Positions 37,850-49,300 of a stretch of DNA of 64,000 nt are shown here, piece after piece; the stretch's first letter is position 1; each line of letters starts with the position of its first letter. A program made the position numbers and the translations under genes. Location: assembly GCF_028858725.1 (NCBI RefSeq), contig NC_084760.1:83024367-83088366 (forward strand). The letters are read 5' to 3'. The stretch is from Colius striatus. Its lineage: Eukaryota > Chordata > Aves > Coliiformes > Coliidae. The notes beneath the pieces are model-generated. The model was not told the origin of the DNA. It searched no databases and saw only the letters and a list, made by a program, of their open reading frames with translations.

Positions 37850-39735
37850 AGAATCATAGAATCACAGAATGGTAGGGGTTGGAAGGGACCTTTAGAGATC
37901 TAGTCCAACCCCCCTGCAGAAGCAGGTTCACCTAGATTAGGTTGCATAGGAACATGTCCAGGCAGGTCTTGAAGACCTCCAAGGAAGGAGACTCCACAAC
38001 CCCTCTGGGCAGCCTGTGCCAGGGCTCCGTCACCTGAACAGTGAAATACTTTTTTCTGATATTTAAGTGAAACTTTTGTGTTCCAACTTCATCCCATTAA
38101 CCCTTGTTCTGTTGCTAGCTACTACAGAAAAAAGGGATGTCCCAACCTCCTGACACCCACCCTTTATAAATGTTAATAAGATCTCCCCTCAATCTCCTCC
38201 AGACTAAACAGCCCCAGTTCCCGCAGCCTTTCCTCTTATGAAAGACGTTCCATTCCCCTGATCATCTTGGTGGCCCTGTGCTAGACTCTCTCCAGCAGTT
38301 CCCTGTCCCTCTTGAGCTGAGGGACACAGTACTCCAGATGAGGCCTCACCAGGGCAGAGTAGAGAGGGAGAAGAACCTCCCTTGACCTGCTGGCCACACT
38401 CTTCTTGATGCATCCCAGGCTGCCATTGGCCTTCTTGGCTGTGAGGGCACATTACTGGCTCATATTTAGCTTATTATCAATCAGGACTCCCAGGTCTCTC
38501 TCTGCAGAGCTGCTCTTCAGCATTTGGACCCCCAGTCTGTACTGGTGCATGGGGTTGTTCCTTCCCAGATGCAGGACTCTGTACTTGTCCTTGATGAACC
38601 TCATGAGGTTCCTCTCTGCCCAATTCTCAAGCTGGTCGAGATCCCACTGAATGGCAGCACAGCCTTCTGGGGAATCAGCCAGTCCTCCCACTTTGGTGTC
38701 ATCAGCGAACTTGCTGAGGGTACACTCTGTCCCCTCATCCAGGTTGTTGATGAAGATGTTGAACAAGACTGGCCCCAGAATAGATCCCTGTGGAACTCCA
38801 CTGGCCACAGGCCTCCAACTCGACTCTGTGCCATTGATCACCACCCTCTGGGCTCTGTCATTCAGCCAGCTCTCGATCCACCTCACTGTCCACTCATCCA
38901 AGCCACATTGCTTGAGCTTTCTGATGAGGATGTTATGGGACACAGTGTTAAAAGCCTTGCTGAAGTCAGAGTAGATGACATCTGCTGCTCTCCCCTCATC
39001 TAACCAGCTGGTTATGCACTCATAGAAGACTCTCAGGTTGGTCAAACAGGATTTCCCCTTGGTGAAGCCATGTTGACTCCCCCTGATAACCATCTTATCC
39101 TTCATATGTTCAGTGATAACATTCAGGATGAGTTGTTCCATCACTTTTCCAGGGGTGGAGGTGAGGCTGACTGGCCTGTAGTTTCCTGGGTTGTCCTTGC
39201 CCTTTTTGAAGGCTGGAGTGACATTGGCCTTTCTCAGGCACCTCGCCTGTCCTCCATGATTGTTCAAAAATGATAGAGAGAGGCTTAGCAATCACATCAG
39301 ACAGCTCCCTCAAGCACTCTAAGATGCATCCCATCAGGACCCATTGACTTATGAGCCTTAAGCTTGGCCAACAAGTCTTTAACCTCTTCCTCTTCCACCC
39401 AGGGCAAGTCCTTTGCTGTCCTGGCCATACTATTATCCTTGCTGTACTGGGCTTCCCAAGCGTTGGCCTTGGCTGTAAGGACTGAAGCAAAGAAGGCATT
39501 CAGTACTTCGGTCTTTTCTGCATCCTCAGACACCAGGGCACCCATAGTGTTTAGCAGCAGGCTCACATTACCCCTCACCATCCTTCTGCTGCTGATGTAC
39601 TTGCAAAATGCCTTATTACTGTCTTTAACATTTCTGGCTAAACTTAATTCTAGAAGGGCTCTAGCCTTCCTAGTTGCACCCCTGCATGCCCTGGCAATGT
39701 TCCTATACTCTTCCCAAGAAACTAGCCCCTTTCAA
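37850..39735 (-). mobile_element. Long CR1 LINE copy with degenerate reverse transcriptase
   Basis: About 1.9 kb CR1 copy, minus orientation, 5'-truncated, with its 3' tail (AGAATCATAGAATCACAGAATGG) at the low-coordinate end. The minus strand encodes the reverse transcriptase core at 38452-39291, with [12 protein letters not shown], the motif A region DFSKAF, motif B GVPQGS and motif C FADD. The preceding part of the protein lies in two other frames (39297-39581, with AEKTEVLNAFF and KSMGPDGMHLR; and part of 39110-39499, with [14 protein letters not shown]), so at least two frameshifts break the ORF. The segment after FADD continues through 38204-38452 with a further frame loss. It is a dead copy, with no endonuclease domain in the window, antisense within the SRBD1 5' intron. 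Confidence 0.95.
38452..39581 (-). pseudogene. CR1 ORF2 remnant (reverse transcriptase, frameshifted)
   Basis: Coding remnant of the CR1 copy at 37850-39735. The RT palm motifs are legible in one frame, and the N-terminal flank is in two other frames. All similarity is to non-LTR retrotransposon ORF2, so it should not be annotated as a host gene. Confidence 0.9.
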
Positions 39736-40237
39736 AGTAATTTTTTTTATTTTGCATATAAGCCACAGATAATCTTCAAAAGGCAAAATTCTAGATCAGA
39801 ATGGAAAATATTCTTGCAGTCCAGTTCACACCAAAACCATAGGTGAGCTCATTTTAATAGGTATTAATTTAGTATTCTCTGCTTCTTAGATTGATGGAGG
39901 ACAGTATGAGTGACACCCAGTAGTTTATTTGAGATAGGCTACTCTTACTGGTAGGATAGCTTTACATGCAAGTCAAATAATTACCTTTGTTTAAAGAGAA
40001 AAATAATTTCAGAACTATGGTGCTGATTTGTCTTTTTGCTTAGTTGAGAAGGTTGTTGAGTGTGTGCTGCTGTGCCCTGAATTCTTGGATAATAAGAAAG
40101 CTGAACTTGCTTTAGAGGAAACTTTTGTGGTTGGTGAAGACATTATGAGGGCACACTTGGCAACAAGCTAAAGGGCTGAATAAGAGAATGCAACTGCAAC
40201 TAAATGTTCTGTTTCTCTCTTCTTGCCTCTATTTAAG

Positions 40238-40317
40238 ATGTCATCTCTACCAAGGAGGGTGAAAACTGAAGCCAAATCTTTTACATCAGAAGATGATGAA
40301 CCTTCACTTCTTAATTC
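40238..40317 (+). CDS. SRBD1: SRBD1 coding exon 1 (residues 1-27)
   Basis: Start-codon exon, opening [13 protein letters not shown]. The acceptor ATTTAAG ends at 40237, immediately before the ATG, so at most the acceptor itself lies upstream and the 5' UTR must come from another exon. The donor is TTC/GTAATA. Eighty bases, leaving two bases of a Ser codon (phase 2). VKTE at residues 8-11 is a sumoylation-type motif. Confidence 0.9.
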
Positions 40318-43300
40318 GTAATATTACTTTTTCCTTAAGATATTCTTAAAGGTTTATGCTAAAAATGAGGTGCTTGAAAAAGTTTTAATGCACAAAACTT
40401 CAATTATAAAACACAAATTACCTATGCTCTTCATGCTCACAGTGAAGATAGGATGCAACTGATGCCAGTTGTCCAAACATAATCATGTGTGCAGACACTC
40501 CAGAGACCAGCTTCAGGAAAGCTTGGTAAATTGTTACAGCCATTAGTCTGCAACAGCATGAGGGGCCTATATTTATTCTGTCTGCCTTTCTGTTAATTTT
40601 TCCTGTTTGCTTCCTTTCATGTCAGATCTCAGATTGGTTTGCTTATGAGTTTTTTTTTTTGTTCTTCTTACAAGCAATATTGTTTCATCATTTGTTTTTC
40701 AGGAGCTCTGAATCAGAGGAGGAAGAGGAGGAGTGGAAACCAAAAACTAAAATGGCCAAGAAACCTCGGTTGCCAAAGAAAAATGAGGCAAAACCTAAAA
40801 AAGTTGCTGCCCCACGGTCAGCTTTGGCCAGGAAAACAGTCAATAAAGTAGCAATAAAACAGGAAATGGTGAGTATCTGTAAGCAGGAGGCATTTATTTA
40901 CTGTGGTTGGCAAGTAACACGAGCAGAATTTTTTCAGCTCTGATTCACTTGGCTGCCTGAGCCTGATCAGCTCATCTGATTCCTCTGTTCCTGTGAATCT
41001 TCAGTATATATTGAGAATCATAGAATGATAAATGTGACTTTCTTACATATTTAAGTGTCCCAGACCTAAGGGCTCTTTAATGTTTTGGCCAATGATAATG
41101 GGACGTGGTTCTAAAAGGAGATCTTTCAACAACTAAAATAAACAAATACTTCTACATTTCCTGCTGTAATGAAAACTAAACACTCTCACCTGCTTTCTCT
41201 GTGGCAACTTTAATATCTTCCACCTTTTCGCAGGCTGGGTACCATGACCAAAGAAAGCCTGTGCTTAAGTTTCCTTGAATGGTTATTTGACCCAGTAAGG
41301 GTTGCAGTTTTATTATGACGAATATAAGCTACACTTCTATCAGAAATTACTTCTGTAACTTCAGAGGTCAGATCATAACAGAAGCTGTTCCTTATAGCTT
41401 CTGAAGTTCATCTCTGGGGAAATTTGGGAAGGAAGGTGTGACTTGTCCAAGGTTAAACAGTATATAGCTGATATATATAATACTGCACCTTAACAACTCA
41501 TTAGAAGAATGCTTCTCTACACTGTTCTCTGTTTTGTGGAGATGAGTGGAAGCAAGGACTATAGGTCAGTGTCTTCTGAAGGATAGGCTGATTAAAGTCT
41601 TTCGAGGATAATTTAGTTTGATCTTTTAAAGCAGTTTTGTTGGGTATGTTTGTATATTTTTTTATTCCATGAAAGATATATTTCAGATTACTTGATTTCT
41701 GTCTTGGCATTTCCTTGCCAGACACATACATCAGTTGGGAAAATGATGTGTAATAAAGAGTCTTCTTGTGTTTTAATAGAAATATTGTATCAGTTTGTAA
41801 CAGTTAATGATTGACATGTTTTCAATGCCTTTTTGCCAGGATGTATCCTTGCCTGTTGCTTCTGCAGAAAGTAATAGAATGCAACTTCTAAAAGTTAAGG
41901 AAGAACATGTAGGCACTAAACCAAAAACTTTAAATCAAAAGCCAGAAGTGCCTAAAAAAATGGAAATAAATTCATTCCAAGGGAAGAACATACGGAGTTT
42001 AGAGAGTGATGAAAAACCCTCAACAAGCATTCCTGTAGTGGAGAATCAAGTGAAATGCGAGAAATCTGAGGAGTATTTCGCTTTTAATGAACCACCTTTT
42101 AAAAAGATTAAGTCTACTACATGTCCTGAAGGAAAGCCAGTAAAAAGCCTGGGAGGCAACAAAGTGAAAGAAGAGTTTGAAATGAACTGGGATATTGTAC
42201 AGGTATGAGATTTATTTGGTTTTTTTTACCTTTTCTGAGGTATCAATGAACCATGTTCTCTATAATTAGCACTTAGCATCTTAACATACGCTTCCAGTCC
42301 TCTTGGCATCAATTGGAGTGTCAGAAAACCATTGTGCTCTTAAATAGTCATTTAACTTTTGCTTAAATTGTCATATAAATACAAATGTTGATTGGTAAGT
42401 GTTAAAACTTCAAACTTTAACATTTTTCTAATATCTGCTATTAAACACTTACAAAGACTGCCTGTAACAGTTTGCATTTTTCTTCTATATCAGCACGTGG
42501 TGGGTTTTTTGTGGGTATTGTCAACTGAAACTCCTGCAGAAAGGGATGCTAAAAGATTTGAGATGTCTATGTGCAGTTTCACAATTTTAGATTTTGTTGC
42601 TGTGGATGTTTGCACTGTAGAGACTCATTGGAGAGTGTATATCAATTTATATCACCACCAAGGAGGAGACAGCATCCTTGGAAGAACAGTGACATAAAGG
42701 CAGATATCATCTTTGTCTTTTTAAGATGTTGACTTTGAAGCCATTCAGGTCAAGACAGTTTTAGGATAGCTTCTGCTTTGGGAGACTGACTATAGTTATG
42801 GAAGATTTTAATAAAAACAGAATTGTGCACATTGTATTAATCATCCTTATTACTGCTTGCAGAAGAATGACAAAGTTTTGTATTTTGTTCCTGAGTCTTC
42901 TAAAATATTCCTGAAAATGTAGATGGAGGATTTGAAATTTATGTATTGCTACTCTAAAAGCAGTGAATGTGCAGTAAGTTGTGCAATGGTTTTGCAAGAG
43001 TTGTTACACTTTTAGGTTTCAGAATCAAACTTTTGAGAGGTTTTTAAATCGACCATCTATGGGAATAACTTTAGTGAAGTACAAACACTGTGGAGGTGAA
43101 AATGTTACTAAGCTAAGGTACTTCTGTAGTTTGTCCTCCATACCATATTGATACACTAAAACTTTAGAAAGCTCTGTTTCTGAAAAATCATGTTAACTTT
43201 GTGAGGCTTGGTTCATCTTGAAAACTTTAGTAATACCATGCTAGTTTCCAGTTATTGTTGGAGTTGGGATTTGAATCAGCTTTGAGTTTGAGTGTTTTGT

Positions 43301-46300
43301 TTGTTTTGTTTATCTGTGAGGTATGTCAATGTTGGGTTAAAAAAAAAAAATTCCAAGTTTTCTGAGTTGCTGTGTACAGTTTGTTGTCATCTTGATTTTT
43401 TGGGGGATTTGTTTTTGTTGGGGTTTTTTTTCTGTTCCCAAGACCACTCCTGCCTGATTTGTTGGTTTTTTTTTTTTCTTCTGTAGTTACAGGTTTCTGG
43501 AAACACTGTCGTGTTTTTTTTCTGAAGTACTGGGTTTGGCTGGATGCATAGAAAGCTTAGTATCCTGCCTTAGGGAGAACAATAGTCTCTGCTGGCCAGC
43601 ATAATATTCTGGGGACGATTATGAATTTTGAGTGAGAGTCTGTTTAAAGCAGTCTATCACCTCTGTTAAATATGGTTTATTGTGGTTTTGGGTTTGAGTT
43701 TGTTTTTTTTTGCTTCTCACAGGCCTTGTCAGAAATAACAAATGTCGAGCCATGGGTTTGTGCAAACTTAATTCGCCTCTTTCAAGAAGAGAACACAATT
43801 CCTTTTATTGCTCGATATCGAAAAGAGCTCATCAATAATCTGGAGGCTGATGCTTTGCGGGAAGTGCAGCAAACATTGGAAGAGCTACGGTAAGTAAGAT
43901 AGTACAGGGAGGTGTCTCATGGGAAGATTAAGCAAAAAGCAACTGCTGCTTCTCAGTCCCTTGTTTTGGCACTTTGTACACTCTACAATTATATAAAGGA
44001 ACTGCTAAAGAAGAAAGGCTAAAACTGAGGTAATTATGCTTCATACCTGTCTGGTTTGGTTTGTTTTTACTGTAAGTACCAAGAAATCTAGCATTAGTAA
44101 TTGCTGAAAAAAAATTAATATCTTAATTTCTCTGCTATTTACTAAAAGGACAGAGAAAAAAGTCTAACTAAGAGTAGTTTATAAGTTCTGAAGATACACA
44201 GTCTGATTAAACATAAGCTGCACTCTTCAAAAAATAATCTCTAAGAATCCTTTGGCTCCCTGCTTGTAGCAGCAAAGCCTCTAGTGAAGAGCACTGCTGG
44301 AGGTTGTAGTGTACCAGGAGGGCAGGCTAAACTATCCCAGGCCATTGCAGCAATTAAATGACCAGCAAAGCCTTCTGCTGGAGTGGATGAGACTGCTCTC
44401 ATATCTTCTTGCTTTTGGGTAGCTATGTGTTCTTGAGGTGGTGAGGGAACAGATTTGCCAGCTGTTCTGCCAGTATGGTGGCTTTTTCCTTGTATTCTCC
44501 ACTATCTCCTAGCAAGAGACACTTTCCTAAAAGAAAAGGTCACCTGAGAGAGTCCTTGTCCAAAAAAGTAATTTAAATCCTAGCAAAATACTTTCACTGC
44601 TTGAAGTTGTCATAGATACCTTACTGAAGATCTAAGAGTTTAAAGTCTGGTACCCTTTACTTGATTCTGCAGAACTATCTTAACATGAATTACAGCTTCA
44701 TCAACACAGTTTTAATTTAGGGCCCTTTTATTTGACTTGCAGGCCAAAATAAATCTTGTAAATATATATGACTATCAGTATTGTTTGCTTTTTCTTAAAT
44801 CTACCGCAAGAAATTTTGACATAGTTTTGAACTAACCTTTTGGATTATCGGACTTGGTTTGTTGAGGATTAATGTAAGATACAATCTGTAGAGGTTTCAT
44901 AGAACTTCAGCAGTGTAATAAACAAGGTCACAATTAATGGCCTTAATTCACCATGAAATGTGACTGTTAATATCGATCTGTTGCATTTTAGTTCTGTTGC
45001 AAAGAAGACACATACAATGATACAGAAGTTAAAGAAAGAGGGGAAATTATCTGGATGCCTTTTAACAGCATTATTGAATTGCAGAACCTTGGAAGAATTA
45101 GACCATGTGGTCAGTACACCAGTTTTTTTTTTTTCAAATCATTCTTAGTTTTAGTTGAATAAAGAAATAATGTGTGAAGTACATATCTTGACTGAGAAAT
45201 TTCCTTGCCTTTTCATAACTTGGTTTTTTTTTGTTGTTGTTTTGTTGTAAGTCTGCACCTTATAAAACTGGGAGTAAAGGCACCAAAGCCCAGAGAGCCA
45301 AGCAGCTGGGATTAGAACCGGCTGCTCTCTCTCTCCTGCAGAATCCTATGGAACTCAATCTCTTTTCTTACATTAGACCCAATACCAAAGGTAAGTGCTC
45401 TGCTTCTGTAAGCAATAACGTCCTAAATGTCTGAAAATGTTTTAAAAGGGGAGTTCTGTTCTTATATTGCTTGAAGTTATAAATTTTAAATTCAGCAGTT
45501 CTTTTAGCAATGCATGGTAAGATTACGTTTCATGCCATGGCTCTCCAACCTTTCCGGTGTTTCTGTATTGTAAACAGTAGTGATTCTGGTTAACATCTGT
45601 AGACTTCTGTCTCTTGTACTAGTTGACATCTGTATTTGCTGGCAAGAGAGAGGGGAAGTGCACCACACACCTGAGACTTCTCCATAATTCTACTTGAATT
45701 GTTTGTTGAAGATTCTTCTTTGGTTGTACAAGGGGCTTATGCCCGTACTTGGTATTGAAGTAAATGTCACCCACCAAAGTATATCTTAATAAAAACTGCC
45801 TGGGAGTGAACAGGAGAGATTTTGTTAATGAATGACAGTTGGGGTTGGAGAAGTTGTGATCTCTGAAATGGAGCAGGAACTTGAAAAAAATGATTGTCAC
45901 ATATAGACTGCAGAATTGTATTTCTGTGTGAATGCAGTTATTCGTGAATCTGTAGGGGGCAACCTCTGACAATAAAACACAAAGATTGCTGCAACCTTCT
46001 GTATGGTGTTGAAGTAGACATACTTTTTCTCTGCCCCAGCATTTTTTGAACTTTAACATAAAGACACTGAGGCTCTTAGTGAGACTCTTACTCTTTCCAC
46101 TTAGTTGTTCTTTTGTTTACGTATTTTTCTTATAAAACAATCTTAACTTGGCATTGAAACTCAGACGGCAAATATTCTGTTTAGTTAGTGCATTTCAGCA
46201 TGCATCATTACTTCATACTGCAGTATATTGCAACCACATCTGACTGTTCTGACAGAGGAAAAAAAAAAGAGCCAAAAGAAAATCTTCATGGTGTAAGTTC

Positions 46301-49300
46301 AAATGAATTATTTAGGGTGCATTTAGAAAAGAAGTGCTATTTGTTGCAGCGTAAACATTTTGGGTTTTGAAAAATCGGTACACCTACTTTCAATTTTGTG
46401 CTAAAAATAATGTTGCTTCTGTTTATATAATAGTTTTCATTTGAAAGGTGCATCAGAAATTACACATGTATATGAACTGGGTCACTTTTATCAACTTGGG
46501 GACCAATTTGGCAACTTATATACAGCTTGATCAGAGTGAGGGTTTTTTTTAAGTGATGAGATGTTCTGTTCAGAAGAGTTTTCATCGAGTCTTGATATTC
46601 AATTCTTCCACATTCTCAGTGTTTTTAAACTTAGACTAAAAATAAACTGAAATAAAAACAGCAGTTCATGTTTGAAAGACCCATATTTGAGAGCTAGGGA
46701 AACAGGCTCTCCAGAAAACTTTGTTTTCCTACAGTTTGTATATATTTTCTTAAGACTTGTGCAGTTGTGTAAACTAATTTTTCATATTATTTTTTTATAA
46801 TTATTAACTGTTCTTTTCTTCCAAGGACTTTCAACTATCCAAGAAGTAGAGGCTGGAGTACAGCACATTTTAGCTGACATATTTGCTAAAGATAAAGATA
46901 CACTGGATTTTATCAGGAAACTGTAAGTTTCACTTTCTAAACTTCCCTGGTACATGATATGATTCAGTCTCCTAGCATGCAGATGCATAATAAACTTTTT
47001 TGCTTTCATGTTGTGAAAACAATGTTACTGTGAGACTACTTTAGTTTCATTCATTTACTTGTGCTGGAGGTCCATTCATTGGCATTTCTGCCCATCCGGC
47101 TACTAGTGGAGAGATCTACTGTGAGCATGACACTGATTCCAGAGACTAAACCAATTTGTGTCAGTGCTCCATATAGGGCCAATCTCCCTTGCAATTAGTG
47201 ATCTATGAGGGAAAGCTTTCTCTTCTTGCATTTCTGTCGAGCTATAACTTTTCGGAGGTGCATATGCTTAAGCTATTGCTCCAACATTTGGTGCTTGACA
47301 CGAGTCAATGTAGTTACTGTGAAGTGATGGTCGATTTTTGGCATTGGTAGGCAATAAGGCAAACAAATGTGGCTGTTTTAAAAGCAGGAATTACTGTTGC
47401 TTTGACAGCGTTAGCTGAATGTAAAGGTTTTACGTTACACGACTTGCAGGTAGTCACGTCGTCATTGGTATGACAGTAATAATTGCTTGTTATTTTTTTT
47501 TCATCTGCTATGTACCATCTGGGACAGAGAGCAGGTGATGCCTTGGGAGCGTGCAGTGTAGGTTTGAATCAACTCAGTTCTATTTAGTTGACACTTCTTG
47601 GATGTTTATTATGAGTAATGACCAACTCCATTAAAAGGGTAGAGCACAGCAATGTGATGATGTTGATGAAAGGGTTGTTTTGTAAAGGATGTGCTGTCTT
47701 TACCAGACTATCACTTTCATTCTTTTGACCACTTGAAGTTCCTTAATTGAATATGCAGTGCTCTACAGATGTATCCTGTTGATCTAAAGTCTGTTATATG
47801 TATAATAATCATGAGGAGCATTCAGGAAGCTACTGTTTTGGATCTCTGTTAGTTCTAAAAATAACAAAAACTTTTGTGAGTGTTAATTTATTGCTTTCAG
47901 CACTTCTGAGACTGGATAGATTCAAGAGAGATGTTACATTTATATAAAATAAATGAGTATAATATTTTTGCAACTTCCCAAAATTTGGTATCCATTCCTT
48001 TCAGGAAAAGAGCTGTAGTCAGCTTTTTCTGAGGTCTGCTCAGATTTCTTCTCTTGATGTGTTCCAATTAGTATATGTTATGTCAGTGTCAGCATTAGGG
48101 TATGTAATACAGTTCTGCAGGTAATTAGAGTTAACAGAACTTGAGTGGGGCTCCAAACTTTTTATTTAGTACAAGCACTGATGACTTGTAAGAAGTTTTG
48201 TGCTAAATTACCTTATTGACATTTGTTTCTTTTATTCAGATGTCAGCAAAGGTACATTTGTATCCAGTCAGCCTTGGCAAAAGTATCATCCAAAAGTGGA
48301 AATGAAAAAGATATTGATAAATTCCAACTGTACCATGAGTTTTCTTGTAGTATAAAGAACATTCAGCATCACCAGGTACTAATAGAAATTTGATTTTTTT
48401 TCTTAGAATTTTAAGTATAGCAAAGATGACTTTGCTTTTGAATTTTGTTGCTTAAAACTGATTCTGAAGATACTTGATTTTGCATTTCAGTCATCAAAAA
48501 TAATAGATGCTCTCAAATTCTTGAAATGCTTAAGGAAACGAATAAAAGACTACTTATTCAATATGCCCATTGTCAAATAAATTCTCATCAAACAAATATT
48601 TATAATTTAGTTGATGCATTGGAGATTTCAGTACTAATGTGGTTTATTTTCAGCGTGTCCTTTAGAAGACTGCCTTATGCTGTAGTAGAATGCTTTTCCT
48701 TTAATATCTTTGATATGCTTTCATTTTCTCTCTACTTGCTATGTTAAAAGTGTAATATTGAATTAATAAAGGATTTGCTTGCATGTCTTGAAGTGAATTT
48801 ATTACAAAAAAATATTTTGCAACATGCTAGTTTTACACCCTCTCTTTCCAGTGTGGATGGTTTAGGTTGAAAGATGAAATAACTAAAAGTCATTTTACTT
48901 TCTGTTAACATTTGAAGAGGTACTTGTATTTATTCTCTTTAATAATTGTGAACAATTACTGTGTTTATATCACTAATTATTTAGTGAAAACTTGCTTCTA
49001 CGGGGTCTGGAGAAGTTAATAGGGCAATCTGAGACCACCATGCTAACATTACCAAGATCTGTGGATTCATCAGGCAATTCAATGTTGCGCTGTATGGATT
49101 TTGTTGTTTGAGTGCTTTACTGTTGAATGAATGTTTTGGCTGTCAAAGACTGTTCAGTTTTCCCTCCACCGAGAGAGAGGAATATCAATATGTATTCTGT
49201 GGGGAAGTGCTTCCTAGAATGATGGTATAATTTACTTCTTATCTGAGACATCCTTTTTTCTGTTTTACATAGACTGTTGCTTAGCTAGAGCCAGAACTAG

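Larger units (their letters stand above)
31128..40237 (+). other. SRBD1: SRBD1 5' intron region
   Basis: Sequence between the inferred first exon and the start-codon exon. It has no recognisable coding exon, but untranslated exons could be hidden here. It includes CR1 copies at 34344-34890 and 37850-39735 and a perfect 18-bp palindrome of nuclear-receptor type at 37483-37500. The ORFs at 31930-32286 and 35318-35611 are unrecognised and probably fortuitous. Confidence 0.6.

Noticed and set aside
38524..39846. Plus-strand ORFs of 107 to 160 codons
   Set aside because: They are the antisense reading of the CR1 reverse transcriptase.
45619..46059. 146-codon antisense ORF in an SRBD1 intron
   Set aside because: No domain or repeat similarity recognised; a frame of this length is expected by chance in 64 kb.
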